Shown here in pieces: positions 16,661 to 25,868 of a stretch of 64,000 bases of DNA (position 1 is the stretch's first letter; the number at the start of each line of letters is the position of its first letter). The notes beneath the pieces are model-generated. The model made no database searches, had not been told where the DNA came from, and saw nothing but the letters and a program-made list of their open reading frames with translations. The DNA is from Pseudomonadota bacterium (GTDB lineage: Bacteria; Desulfobacterota; Desulfobulbia; Desulfobulbales; Desulfocapsaceae), in contig JAHIUA010000023.1 in assembly GCA_018817385.1 (NCBI GenBank), positions 114,337 through 178,336 of the forward strand, read 5' to 3'. The translations under genes were made by a program, and so were the position numbers.

Positions 16661-17346
16661 AGGTCGCACTACTCCTGATGCTTTTCATTTCCGTCCTCCT
16701 TGCGGCTGGCCAGCCCCTGTATGCAGAGGAGGCGGGGCAGCCTCCGCTGCAGCTGGCGCCGGGGACTGGTGTGCAGCAAGGGACGCCGCATCCCCTTGTC
16801 CAGCCAGGTCAGGGCCTGACGCCATCTTTGGGGGAACAGCCACAGCTGCATGATATTCACGGCCCTCTCCCTCTTCCTGAAGAGAGGAATTATGCACTGC
16901 TTGTTGTCGGCTTGTTTCTCCTCTTGCTTGTTCTGGCGGTTGCCTTCTGGTTTTTTCGTCTGCGTAAGAAGAAGATTATCCTTCCCTATGCCCACGACAC
17001 AGCCCTGGCAGCTCTCCTGCAGGCCCGTAGCCTGATGAATCCTGACCAGGCCCTGCTCTATGCCGCTGAGCTCTCTGATATCCTCCGTCACTATATTGAA
17101 GCACGGTTCCGTATTCATAGTACCAGACAGACCACGCAAGAATTTCTGTCCTGCCTCTCTCAGAATCCCGGCCACAGAGCAGCGCTTCTTGAGGAGTACA
17201 GCGACAGTCTTCAAGAATGTCTGGGGCAGTGCGATATGGCAAAATTTGCCCGCTGTACACCGGATCGCAACTCTATGGAAAAAATGGAGAAGGCCGTGGA
17301 GAACTTTATTGAATCGACCCGTGAGATCGGGAAAGGAGGTCGGTGA
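16657..17346 (+). CDS. DUF4381-type membrane protein of the Bat operon
   Basis: The 229-residue protein has a signal peptide (to about 23), a Pro/Gly/Gln-rich periplasmic segment (to about 75), a single membrane helix (about 80-104) and a cytosolic domain with LLYAAELSDILRHYIEARFRIHSTRQTTQEFL, the DUF4381 pattern. Such genes sit between DUF58 and BatA in many Gram-negative Bat operons. It overlaps both neighbours, so coupled translation is likely. Confidence 0.85.
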   Translation: MKVALLLMLFISVLLAAGQPLYAEEAGQPPLQLAPGTGVQQGTPHPLVQPGQGLTPSLGEQPQLHDIHGPLPLPEERNYALLVVGLFLLLLVLAVAFWFFRLRKKKIILPYAHDTALAALLQARSLMNPDQALLYAAELSDILRHYIEARFRIHSTRQTTQEFLSCLSQNPGHRAALLEEYSDSLQECLGQCDMAKFARCTPDRNSMEKMEKAVENFIESTREIGKGGR

Positions 17347-18332
17347 TGCGTTTTCTTCACCCTGAATTTCTTTGGCTGCTGACCCTCCTGCCTCTTCTTG
17401 CCTTTTTCCGGGGCCGCCGTGGTGCGGCGTCGGCGCTTGTCTTTTCTTCCACGTCCATCGCCGCCACCCTGGCAGAAGGCCGGAGGGTGGGGCCTGGGCG
17501 GTTGCTTGCGGCCCTGCGGCTTCTTGGCCTCTGTCTGCTCATTCTCGCCTTTGCCCGGCCACAGCTGGGCAACACCACCACCGAGATTGAGGCCTCTGGT
17601 ATCGATATTCTCCTGGCAGTGGACGTTTCCGGTTCCATGCAAGCCTTGGATTTTACCCTTAAGGGAAAATCAGCCAATCGCCTGGATGTGGTCAAGTCGG
17701 TCATGCATACCTTTATCAAGGAGCGACCGAATGATCGTATCGGGCTTCTGGCCTTTGGTGGCCGTCCATATATGGTCAGTCCCTTGACTCTGGATCATGA
17801 TTGGCTGTTACAGCGTCTGGATTCACTTTCCATCGGCATGGTGGAGGATGGAACCGCCATCGGTTCGGCCATCGGCAGCGGAGTGAATCGGTTGCGTGAT
17901 CGGGAGGCAAAGTCACGGATCATGATTCTGTTGACAGACGGGATGAACAATGCAGGCACGGTGCCGCCGCTGGTGGCTGCCGAGGCGGCAGAGACCATGG
18001 ATATTAAGGTTTATACCATCGGGGCCGGGACCAGAGGCGAGGCCCCCATGGAGGTGGCTGATAGATTTGGTCGCAAACGGCTGGTGCGCGTGAAGGTGGA
18101 TATTGATGATGAGACATTGGCGCAGGTGGCGGAAATAACCGGTGGGCGTTACTTCCGGGCCACGGATACCAAGTCTCTGGAAAAGGTCTATGAAGAAATA
18201 AACACCATGGAGACCACCACCAGGACCATAAAGAAATTTGAAAATTACCGGGAGCTTTTTTCCTGGTTTGTTTTTGCTTCTCTCTTTCTCCTGGGAGCAG
18301 AGATTGTGGTAAACAGAAAGCGTCTCCCTTAG
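17346..18332 (+). CDS. batA: BatA, VWA-domain membrane protein
   Basis: BatA is an inner-membrane von Willebrand A protein. It has N-terminal membrane helices (about 7-20 and 55-75), a VWA domain with MIDAS motif DVSGS (AVDVSGSMQALDF), GTAIGSAIGSGVN and LLTDGMNN, and a C-terminal membrane helix (SWFVFASLFLLGAEIVV). The ATG at 17346 overlaps the previous stop (TGATG) with AGGAGG about six bases before it; GTG one codon earlier is an alternative. Confidence 0.93.
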   Translation: MRFLHPEFLWLLTLLPLLAFFRGRRGAASALVFSSTSIAATLAEGRRVGPGRLLAALRLLGLCLLILAFARPQLGNTTTEIEASGIDILLAVDVSGSMQALDFTLKGKSANRLDVVKSVMHTFIKERPNDRIGLLAFGGRPYMVSPLTLDHDWLLQRLDSLSIGMVEDGTAIGSAIGSGVNRLRDREAKSRIMILLTDGMNNAGTVPPLVAAEAAETMDIKVYTIGAGTRGEAPMEVADRFGRKRLVRVKVDIDDETLAQVAEITGGRYFRATDTKSLEKVYEEINTMETTTRTIKKFENYRELFSWFVFASLFLLGAEIVVNRKRLP

Positions 18333-18421
18333 GGGGATGTCTTCACCTATTCCAGCAGGGTGTCAGGCTATTTCCGATGGCGACTACCCTGTGCTCGATT
18401 GGAGTCGAAGGATATATTATT

Positions 18422-20458
18422 ATGATAACATTTGCTGAGCCCCTGTGGATAGGAGTGGGAGTTGTGTTCCTTGTTGGCCTGATCCTTTTGTATCGGGAGA
18501 TGCAACATAGGCGAAAAAAGGAACTGGAGCGTTTTGCCGCCTCCCACCTCCTGACCAAGTTGTGTAAAAATGTTTCTTCAGAGCGACGGACTGTCAAAAA
18601 AGTTCTTGTCATTGCCGCCATAGGCTGCTGTTTTCTGGCCCTGGCCCGGCCCCAATATGGATTCAAGTGGGTAGAGGTCAAGCGCAAGGGGATTGATATC
18701 CTCTTTGCTGTGGACACCTCCAAGAGTATGCTGGCCGAAGATATCCGCCCCAATCGTTTGCGACGTGCCAAGTTTGCCATCATGGATTTTGTCTCCCAGC
18801 TTGAAGGGGACCGGGTTGGGCTTCTCCCCTTTGCCGGCTCCGCCTTTTGCATGTGTCCTTTGACCATAGACTACGATGCCTTTGAGTCCACTCTTGAGGC
18901 GCTTGATACCACTATTATTCCCAAAGGCGGCACAGACCTGGCCGCAGCCATCACTGAAGCCGTAGCTGTGCTCTCCAACGAGGCCAATCATAAGATCCTT
19001 GTTTTTATCACCGATGGTGAAAATCTGGAGGGTGATGCCCTGGGAGCGGCGCGGGCTGCTGCAGAAAAGGGAATGACAATCTATACCGTGGGCGTGGGAA
19101 CCAGGGAAGGGGAGTTGATTCCCCTGACCAGGAACGGAAAAACCGGTTTTGTGAAGGAGGATGGAAAGTTTATCACCTCCCAGCTTGATGAGACGATGCT
19201 GACTCAAATTGCTGAGGCAACAGGTGGGCTATATAGGCCCTTGGGGGCAAATGGCGAGGGGCTGCAGGACATCTATAAGGAAAAATTGTCCCTTGTCCCT
19301 AAGGAGGAGCTGGCAGAAAAACGACACAAGGTCGCTCTGGAACGTTTTGTCTGGCCCCTGGGGGCTGCCATTGTTTTTCTCGGGCTGGAGTTTATTGTCA
19401 GTGGGCGGAAATCCAGGCGTGCTTTTGGGATTTCCTTTATTAAAACAGCAGGTCGGAGAAGGAAAAAGGCTGCCGCTCTCCTGCTTTTATTGTTCCTCTT
19501 CCCGACAGGACAGCGGGCAGAGGCATCAAAGGGTGAAGATGCCTACAGGGAAGGCGATTACCTCACTGCTTCCCAGTTCTACGATGAGCGACTTAAAGAA
19601 TCGCCTGATGATGCCAGACTCCATTTTAACTACGGGACGGCGGCCTACAAAAATAATATGTTTGAAGAGGCTGTCCAGGCCTTTAATCAGGCCCTGAAAA
19701 GCGATGACCTTGCCCTGCAGCAAGAAGCCTATTATAACCGTGGTAATGCCCTGTTTCAGAGGGGAAACGAGACCAGGCAAACCGATCCTCAGCATACAAT
19801 GGAGATGTGGCAGCAGGCCGTCGACTCCTTTGATGGCGCCTTGCAGCTTGACTCTGTGAACGATGATGCTCGCTATAACCTGGAACTGGTAAAGCGGCAA
19901 CTGGAGGAGTTGAAAAAGCAGCAAGAGGAGGAGGACAAGAACAAGGAACAGAACCAGGAAAAAGATAAAGACGGAAAGCAGGAGAAGAAGGACGATCAAG
20001 ATCAGGGAGAAAGTCAGGACCAGGACCAGGACCAGAACCAGGACCAGAACCAGAACCAGGGCCAGGACCAGGATCAGAATCAGGATCAGGAGGACAAGGA
20101 GCAAGCAGCATCCGGGCAGGATCAAGAAAATAAAGATGGGCAACAGAATCAGCAGGATCAGGCTGAACAGTCAAAAGAGAGTCCAGACCAGTCTCAAGCA
20201 AAGAAAGATTCTAGCGGAGATAAAGAGGGCGATCAGGCAGAGCAACCGGAAACAGGAGAGGAACCTGCTGTTTCAGAAGAAGAACAGGAGCAACAGGCCC
20301 AGGCGCGGGATCAGCAGCGCAGACTTCAGGGCAAGATGACCCGGGAAGAGGCCAGGCAGCTTTTGAATAGTTTTAAGGACAAAGAAGGCGAGTTGAATTT
20401 TATTCCCGCTTCAGTAACTGGCCAGGGCCAGGATCAGGAAACGAGGAAGGATTGGTAA
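18422..20458 (+). CDS. batB: BatB-BatC fusion: VWA protein with TPR and D/Q/N-rich tail
   Basis: One reading frame joins BatB and BatC. The N-terminal part has membrane helices, a VWA domain with AVDTSKSM, KGGTDLAAA and ITDGEN, and a membrane helix near 310-330. A second hydrophobic segment (AALLLLLFLFPTGQRAEA) looks like the former BatC signal. TPR repeats follow (YREGDYLTASQFYDERLKESPDDARLHFNYGTAAYKNNMFEEAV), then a roughly 130-residue D/Q/N/E/K-rich tail and a conserved MTREEARQLLNSFKDKE end. I chose ATG 18422 (AAGGA nine bases upstream) over an upstream ATG at 18377. Confidence 0.9.
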   Translation: MITFAEPLWIGVGVVFLVGLILLYREMQHRRKKELERFAASHLLTKLCKNVSSERRTVKKVLVIAAIGCCFLALARPQYGFKWVEVKRKGIDILFAVDTSKSMLAEDIRPNRLRRAKFAIMDFVSQLEGDRVGLLPFAGSAFCMCPLTIDYDAFESTLEALDTTIIPKGGTDLAAAITEAVAVLSNEANHKILVFITDGENLEGDALGAARAAAEKGMTIYTVGVGTREGELIPLTRNGKTGFVKEDGKFITSQLDETMLTQIAEATGGLYRPLGANGEGLQDIYKEKLSLVPKEELAEKRHKVALERFVWPLGAAIVFLGLEFIVSGRKSRRAFGISFIKTAGRRRKKAAALLLLLFLFPTGQRAEASKGEDAYREGDYLTASQFYDERLKESPDDARLHFNYGTAAYKNNMFEEAVQAFNQALKSDDLALQQEAYYNRGNALFQRGNETRQTDPQHTMEMWQQAVDSFDGALQLDSVNDDARYNLELVKRQLEELKKQQEEEDKNKEQNQEKDKDGKQEKKDDQDQGESQDQDQDQNQDQNQNQGQDQDQNQDQEDKEQAASGQDQENKDGQQNQQDQAEQSKESPDQSQAKKDSSGDKEGDQAEQPETGEEPAVSEEEQEQQAQARDQQRRLQGKMTREEARQLLNSFKDKEGELNFIPASVTGQGQDQETRKDW

Positions 20459-22344
20459 TGAAGAAGATGAGACGACATTTTAACATACAAAATGGTAGAC
20501 GGATTGGAGTGGTGGCTTTGTGCTTCCTGGTTGTGCTCCTTGTTGCCGAGGTAATGCCTGTGCAGTCAGGCGTACAGGTTTCGGCCTCGCTCAATGCCAC
20601 GAGCTTTCCCATAGACCGTGTCGCAGCCCTCACTATTACCGTCAAGGGGACCAGGTCATTCGAGCCCCAGATGCCTGAGGTCGACGGCCTCCAGTTTCAG
20701 CAGCGGGGACAGTCTACCCAGATAGAGATGATTAATGGTGATTTTTCTGCATCGGTGACAACTGTTTATCTGGTCCAGGGCCTTCGTGAGGGAAAATTTA
20801 CCATTCCTGCCATCCCGATCAGTACCAAAGAAGGAAGGCAGCTGACTCAGCCCATCGATTTTGAGATTACCGCTAGCCAATCTGCAGCAGTCTCCTCGTC
20901 TGCCCAGTCTCCTTCTTCTTCTAAGCCCAGGCTTCGTTCAGGAGAGGCGGAACAGGTGGCCTTTATGCGGGTGACACTCAACAAAGAGAAGAGTTACAGT
21001 GGTGAAGTGGTGCCGGTCCAGATCAAGGCCTATTTTCGTGAGGGAATAAAGGCCAATCTCAATACCCTGCCGCAGGTGGCGGGAGAGGGTTTTGTCCTCC
21101 AGCAGCTGGCGCCTGAACCCGTACAGACAAGAGAGATTGTCAATAATGCCGCCTACACGGTTCTGGAATGGGACTCTACCCTTTCCGGGATCAAGGAGGG
21201 TCAGCACAGGATCAGTCTGGAGCTTGAGGCCACCCTTCTTCTCCCGGAACAAAGGCGGAGATCTCTTCATGATCGGTCCCTTTTTGACGATCCCTTCATG
21301 GGCGATAGTTTTTTTGATAATTTTTTTGGTCGTTATCTTGAAAAGGAGGTGAAGGTGGTCAGCCCGGAGTTGGACCTGGAGGTTCTTTCCCTGCCGGAGG
21401 AAGGGCGACCGCAAGAGTTTCATGGGGCCATTGGCGAGTTTCATCTGTCGGTGAGCGGTGATCCCCTTGAGGTGGAGCCTGGTGAGCCGATTACGTTGAC
21501 CATGACAGTGAAGGGCAAGGGGAATTTTGATCGAGTGCAGGCCCCTGAGCTGGATGAGGATGAGGGGTGGAAGAGCTATTCCCCGTCATCCGAGTTTCTC
21601 GAGGATGGTGGCATGGGTCAGGGAAAAAAGGTTTTTGAACAGGCATTGGTGGCCAGAGATCCTCATCTTCAGGAGATACCGGCTGTCACCTTTGCTTATT
21701 TTGATCCCACTGCTGCGGCCTATACGGTTTTGAAAAGTCCCCCTATTCCCTTTAAAATAAAGGGTACAGCGGTTGAAGAAAGAAAATTGGAGCCCAAGGC
21801 AAAGGCGGAGCAGATGGAGAAGGTACAACCTGAAATGGCCGCACCTGTTGATCCTCCCATCAGCAACCTTGCTCCCCTTAAGCTTCAGTCCGATGCCATG
21901 GAGCAGACAATGGTGCCCCTGTTCTTTAAAAGATGGTTTCAGGTGCTCGTCGTCTTGTTTGTCGTTCTGGTGCTGGTTGCTGCAGTCCTGAAGCAGCGAG
22001 CAGCACGCAATGCAAACAATCCCAGACTGCAGCAGCATCAGGCAATGAAACATCTGCTTAACCTGCGTCAGAAGGAGATAGAGCAGGCCCTTGCCGCAAA
22101 CGACAGCAGGGGCTTTCTGGGCATCTGTCGCCGGGCTATCCAGGAGCAACTGGGGCTTCTCTGGCACAGCGAGGCGGGGGCCATCACCCTGGCAGATTTG
22201 ACGCAACGTCTTGGCAAGGATTCATTCCTTATCACCATCTTCAGCGCTGCAGAGGAGAGTGCATACGGTGGTCAGGAGCTGAACAGTCAACAGATGCAGG
22301 ATTTTGCTGATCGTCTGCAAAAAGAACTGGAAGGCTTGCTATGA
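20458..22344 (+). CDS. batD: BatD oxygen tolerance family protein
   Basis: The 628-residue protein has an N-terminal export signal (about 15-32), beta-sandwich domains typical of BatD (VSASLNATSFPIDRVAALTITVKGTRSFEPQMPEVDGLQF, FYLREG-like AYFREGIKANLNTLPQV), a membrane helix near 490-510 and a cytosolic helical tail. BatD is a periplasm-facing partner of BatA/BatB. The ATG overlaps the BatB-BatC stop as TAATG. An Arg-rich, Asp/Phe-rich loop (about 260-285) is probably disordered. Confidence 0.9.
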   Translation: MKKMRRHFNIQNGRRIGVVALCFLVVLLVAEVMPVQSGVQVSASLNATSFPIDRVAALTITVKGTRSFEPQMPEVDGLQFQQRGQSTQIEMINGDFSASVTTVYLVQGLREGKFTIPAIPISTKEGRQLTQPIDFEITASQSAAVSSSAQSPSSSKPRLRSGEAEQVAFMRVTLNKEKSYSGEVVPVQIKAYFREGIKANLNTLPQVAGEGFVLQQLAPEPVQTREIVNNAAYTVLEWDSTLSGIKEGQHRISLELEATLLLPEQRRRSLHDRSLFDDPFMGDSFFDNFFGRYLEKEVKVVSPELDLEVLSLPEEGRPQEFHGAIGEFHLSVSGDPLEVEPGEPITLTMTVKGKGNFDRVQAPELDEDEGWKSYSPSSEFLEDGGMGQGKKVFEQALVARDPHLQEIPAVTFAYFDPTAAAYTVLKSPPIPFKIKGTAVEERKLEPKAKAEQMEKVQPEMAAPVDPPISNLAPLKLQSDAMEQTMVPLFFKRWFQVLVVLFVVLVLVAAVLKQRAARNANNPRLQQHQAMKHLLNLRQKEIEQALAANDSRGFLGICRRAIQEQLGLLWHSEAGAITLADLTQRLGKDSFLITIFSAAEESAYGGQELNSQQMQDFADRLQKELEGLL

Positions 22345-23099
22345 AAGGATATGGCCAGAAAAGCGTTTGTGCAGGCTGTTTTCTTCTGCTCCTCCTCAGT
22401 CAAACCCTTTGGGCTGGAGGGCAGGAGAGGGAGAGGCAGTTTCAGGAAGCGATCCAGGCCTATGGCAGGGGCGAGTATAAGGTGGCGAGCCAGCAGTTTC
22501 AGGCTTTGGCTCGGGACGGGGTGTCGGCGGACCTCCTTTTTAATCTGGCCAACAGCTATGCCCAGGCCGGAGAGAGTGGGCGGGCCATTCTCAACTATGA
22601 GCGGGCCCGCCGCCTGGCTCCGGCTGATTCTGATATCAAAGGAAATCTGGAGCTTATTCGCAAGGAAAAGGGTCTTTTTCAGGAGGAGCAGTCCATTGGT
22701 CAGCGGGTAATCACCTTCTTCGAGTTAAATCAATGGACCGGCTTGGCAGCGATCTCTTTTTTCCTTTTTGCCATAGTCTTGCTCCTCCCTCTTCCGCCTG
22801 GTTTAAAACGGATGCCGCGCTATGTGGCCGCTACGCTCAGTCTCTTTTTCACCGCGGTGGCGATCAGCGGCATTATCGGCCAATACCAGCACTGGAATGA
22901 TGGTGTGGTGATCATTCAGGGGGCGAGATTGCGGGTGTCTCCCTTTGCTTCTGCAGCCTCTGTTGGGACTATTCAGGAAGGAAGGTTGGTGCGACCGGGA
23001 AAATCTCATGGGAGTTATTTTCTGGTTGAAGATGAGACGGGGCGGCGTGGTTGGCTGGAGGGTGATGCCTTCGAGTCCATTGTGGGTGTCGAAAAATAG
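22341..23099 (+). CDS. batE: BatE, TPR and SH3-type protein ending the Bat operon
   Basis: The 252-residue protein has a signal peptide (to about 25), TPR repeats (YGRGEYKVASQQFQALARDG ... LFNLANSYAQAGESGRAILNYERARRLAPADSDI), two membrane helices (about 135-155 and 160-180) and a C-terminal bacterial SH3-like domain (ARLRVSPFASAASVGTIQEGRLVRPGKSHGSYFLVED). It overlaps batD by four bases. A MITE-like repeat begins seven bases after the stop. Confidence 0.88.
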   Translation: MKGYGQKSVCAGCFLLLLLSQTLWAGGQERERQFQEAIQAYGRGEYKVASQQFQALARDGVSADLLFNLANSYAQAGESGRAILNYERARRLAPADSDIKGNLELIRKEKGLFQEEQSIGQRVITFFELNQWTGLAAISFFLFAIVLLLPLPPGLKRMPRYVAATLSLFFTAVAISGIIGQYQHWNDGVVIIQGARLRVSPFASAASVGTIQEGRLVRPGKSHGSYFLVEDETGRRGWLEGDAFESIVGVEK

Positions 23100-23105
23100 A
23101 TTATC

Positions 23106-23253
23106 CTGGGAGTCTGTCGGATTTAGAGAAATCGAGACCAGATTTTCATGGATTTGAGGCGAATAGCAGGCCTATTTAACGAAAATCCATGGAATTATGG
23201 GCCGATTTGTCAAATTTGCAGCAGATTTATGTCTAAGTCCGACAGGCTCCTAG
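23106..23253. mobile_element. MITE-like inverted-repeat element, about 148 bp
   Basis: The ends are long, imperfect inverted repeats: the left starts CTGGGAGTCTGTCGGA, and the right on the reverse strand starts CTAGGAGCCTGTCGGA, with matches continuing about 25-30 bases. A nested inverted pair around GATTTTCATGG and CCATGG lets the whole element fold on itself. There is no coding capacity, and the family source is unknown. It follows batE directly. From 23254 to 23429 I see nothing further. Confidence 0.65.
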
Positions 23254-23429
23254 CCGCTGGAACACTAATTGTCAGCAGTGTCAGCTAGTTTGCTGGTTAT
23301 GCTCCATTTTGCAGCCAGCAATTTGTTCGTTGGCCGAATGGCACATCTTCAGGAATAATCCCCACTCCAGGGAGCAAATTGTCTTGTTCTTTCTTGGCTA
23401 AGAAGGTGCGCTGTGTCCGGCTGGAGGCC

Positions 23430-24221
23430 TCAGACTGAATTTTTTTCGTTCCACTCAATCAGTTTACCACTGATAAAATCAATTACCCTCTGCTGTTCCT
23501 CTCTCCCCTTGCCTTGGACCATAAAGGGTGCATCAAAGGCAAAATAGGCCCTCCGTTCCGGGAGAATACGGCCCAAATCTTTGATCCATTTACCGTTTGT
23601 CCAGGCGTCTGTCTTGAGCGCCAGGGGGAGAACAGGCACTGCCGCCTTGCTGGCGAGTTTGATCCCGATGGTGCTGAACTGTTCCGGCTCAAAATTGGTG
23701 CCTCTGGTGGTCTGCGGAAAGACTACAATAGATATTCCCTGTTTCAGTCGCTCCGTTCCTTGTTCAAGTACGGTTTTCAGATCTTGTCGTGGATTGTTCC
23801 TGCTTACAGCCACTGGATTTCGGGAGCGCATCACATGCTTGAAGACCGGGTAGGCAAGCAGGCTTTCTTTGATCACAAAGGTAACCCGTCGTATGGGGCT
23901 GATGATCACCGGCAGAACCGTTGTCTCCATCATACTTACGTGATTGCCGATAATCACACAGGGAGAATCCAGTCCCTGCAGGTGCTCTATTCCACTCACC
24001 GAGACAGTCACTCCTGCCCGTTCCAGGGCTCTAAGCACTTCGTAACTCGATTTGCACCAGTCTGCGTCTTTATAGTTTCCTCTTTTTGCCTTCCTGCTGG
24101 CAACATAAATATTGGTGAGAAAGCTTAGGTAGAAAGAGGATGAGGGAAAGAGCTTTCCGAAAAAAGAAGCGCTATCAGCCGGGGTTTGATAGGTGTGATC
24201 AGAATAGGATAATTGTCGCAT
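23430..24221 (-). CDS. PlsC-type lysophospholipid acyltransferase
   Basis: The 263-residue protein has the acyltransferase block NHVSMMET, an H-x4-E version of the usual H-x4-D motif, then SRNNPRQDLKTVLEQGTERL, the glycerol-binding block VVFPQTTRGTNF (usual FPEGTRS) and VPVLPLALKTD. PlsC enzymes make phosphatidic acid from lysophosphatidic acid. Changes at the H-x4-D and FPEGT positions suggest a divergent subgroup with another acceptor. It is monocistronic, and its weakly hydrophobic N-terminus implies peripheral membrane binding. Confidence 0.85.
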   Translation of the reverse strand: MRQLSYSDHTYQTPADSASFFGKLFPSSSFYLSFLTNIYVASRKAKRGNYKDADWCKSSYEVLRALERAGVTVSVSGIEHLQGLDSPCVIIGNHVSMMETTVLPVIISPIRRVTFVIKESLLAYPVFKHVMRSRNPVAVSRNNPRQDLKTVLEQGTERLKQGISIVVFPQTTRGTNFEPEQFSTIGIKLASKAAVPVLPLALKTDAWTNGKWIKDLGRILPERRAYFAFDAPFMVQGKGREEQQRVIDFISGKLIEWNEKNSV

Positions 24222-24384
24222 GGGAGATTGAAAAAGGAAATAACGATTGTGATGAGGACTCTTTCTGCAGAGTACCTCGAATGAAGAATGAGAACAAGGA
24301 GAATGGTCAACAAAAAATAAAACTGATTTCTTGAGCCCGAATAAGGAAGCCCGGATCTGTTAGGTTCAGTATGCTACAGACACC

Positions 24385-24407
24385 GAAACATGTTTCTCGA
24401 TGAAACA
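24385..24407 (+). promoter_or_regulatory. upstream activator site: TGTTTC/GAAACA boxes
   Basis: Three half-sites lie in a row: GAAACA (24385), TGTTTC (24391) and GAAACA (24402). The last two form TGTTTC-N5-GAAACA. The centre is about 130 bp before the -24 element, a normal activator distance for sigma-54 promoters. A near-identical GTTTC-N5-GAAAC lies before the sigma-54 activator gene at 30334. Confidence 0.65.
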
Positions 24408-24532
24408 ATTAGGAACATATCCTGGTGATTGTTTCGTTTGGTTTCGTTAGCCGCAGGGGATTTTTTTCTTGCATGGCATGGAATTATGTATAATTATCTG
24501 AAATGATGTATATATTGAAATATCATTAAGTA

Positions 24533-24548
24533 TGGCACGTTTCGTGCT
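24533..24548 (+). promoter_or_regulatory. sigma-54 (-24/-12) promoter of the 24.6 kb operon
   Basis: TGGCAC (24533-24538), five bases, then GTGCT (24544-24548) keeps the invariant GG-N10-GC spacing and matches the TGGCAC-N5-TTGCA consensus closely. It lies 58 bp before the ATG at 24606. A sigma-54 activator gene lies downstream in the same cluster. The rest of the 24222-24605 gap holds only this promoter and its upstream site. Confidence 0.7.
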
Positions 24549-24605
24549 AATTGTAGGTCAAGATTGGCTTACAACCAAACAATCCATTTAATAAAGGAGC
24601 CTTGT

Positions 24606-25823
24606 ATGTCCTCAATCGCATTATTTTACAGTATCTTCATCGAGGAAAAAGAGATTAGGGAAAAACTTGCAGCGGCATCTGGTTTTGATGTGATTCAGGA
24701 TGCTGACATTATAAACGAACTATGTCAGAAGCATAACATCAGCCAGGATAAAGTAGAGCGAGCTCTTTATGGGTTGACATCGGTTTTTAATAAATTCACT
24801 CTGGAACGAGAACGAATTGTTGCTCTGCTCAAGGCATCTTTGGCAGGACATCTTAAAAACACAGGGGTTATTTATTCCGGCAACGTTTCTCTGCTGGTTC
24901 CCTCAGCTGTATCACATGTTTTACGGGTGGGCCTTTTCGATAAAACCAGCAGTCGTATCAAGCGGGCGATGGCTGAAGGGCTCACCGAAAAAAATGCGAT
25001 TAAATTGATCAAGAAGAATGATGCCGGTGCAGCAGCCTGGGCAGAGTTTCTTTATAAAAAGGAAGCGAACGATCCATCATTATATGACATTGTTGTCCAG
25101 GCTGGTGCCGGTAATCCAGAATCTACAGTGCAGCTCATCATGGAGAATTATCATAAGCCTGCTATTCTGGAAAGTAAAACGTCTAAACAGGCCGTTGATG
25201 ATATGGCCCTCGGTGCCAAGGTCGAGCTGGCACTTGTCGAAAAGGGATATGCTACAGAAGTGAAGTGCAGCAAAGGAAAAATCACTCTCCTGGTCAATAA
25301 GAGTGTCTACAACTTTTCAAAACTCGCTGACACCCTCACCGACATCAGCAAGGGGGTAAGTGGCGTGGAGACTGTTGAGGTCGCTACCGGCAAAGATTAT
25401 CATGTATCTATCTATCGAAGTCAGGAATTCATTCTTCCGCCCAAGGTCTTACTGGTTGATGATGAGCAGGAGTTTGTGCAGACGCTTTCTGAAAGGCTCA
25501 ATACCCGTAACTATGGTTCCTATCCTGTCTTTGATGGTGAGCAGGCCCTTGAGTTCCTTGACAGCGAAATTCCCGATGTCATGGTCCTGGATCTGAAAAT
25601 GCCGGGTATGAGTGGTGTTGAAGTCCTTCGTAAAACAAAAGAAACCTACCCCGAGATTGAAATTATTATCCTTACCGGTCATGGGTCAGAGGAAGATAGA
25701 AAAGTATGTTTGGAGCTGGGTGCCTACGCCTATATACACAAACCTGTCGATATTGCTGAGCTGACAAAAATTATTGATGAAGCGAACAGTAAAGTAGCGG
25801 CAGCAAAGATCGCCCACATATAA
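24606..25823 (+). CDS. degenerate cytidylate-kinase-like domain fused to a receiver
   Basis: The N-terminal about 200 residues follow the cytidylate-kinase-like family, clearest in SSRIKRAMAEGLTEKNAIKLIKKNDAGAAAWAEFLYKKEANDPSLYDIVV. The P-loop is missing: the start reads SSIALFYSIFIEEKEI where a Gly-rich loop is expected, so kinase activity is doubtful. A small BON-like alpha/beta segment (about 205-280) follows, then a full receiver with acidic pair DDE, phospho-site LDLKMPG and Lys in YIHKPVD. ATG at 24606 has AAAGGAG before it. It is the first gene behind the sigma-54 promoter. Confidence 0.8.
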   Translation: MSSIALFYSIFIEEKEIREKLAAASGFDVIQDADIINELCQKHNISQDKVERALYGLTSVFNKFTLERERIVALLKASLAGHLKNTGVIYSGNVSLLVPSAVSHVLRVGLFDKTSSRIKRAMAEGLTEKNAIKLIKKNDAGAAAWAEFLYKKEANDPSLYDIVVQAGAGNPESTVQLIMENYHKPAILESKTSKQAVDDMALGAKVELALVEKGYATEVKCSKGKITLLVNKSVYNFSKLADTLTDISKGVSGVETVEVATGKDYHVSIYRSQEFILPPKVLLVDDEQEFVQTLSERLNTRNYGSYPVFDGEQALEFLDSEIPDVMVLDLKMPGMSGVEVLRKTKETYPEIEIIILTGHGSEEDRKVCLELGAYAYIHKPVDIAELTKIIDEANSKVAAAKIAHI

Positions 25824-25868
25824 AAATACAAGTTAGTAATCATTTAGCAATTATTTAGGGAGGAGAGC

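Noticed and set aside
15674..16669. 331-codon antisense ORF over the DUF58 gene
   Set aside because: Shadow of a GC-rich coding strand; the plus-strand gene has clear family motifs.
19526..20143. Minus-strand ORF with a very hydrophobic Leu/Val tract
   Set aside because: Antisense of the Asp/Gln/Asn-rich tail of BatB-BatC; repetitive sequence creates it.
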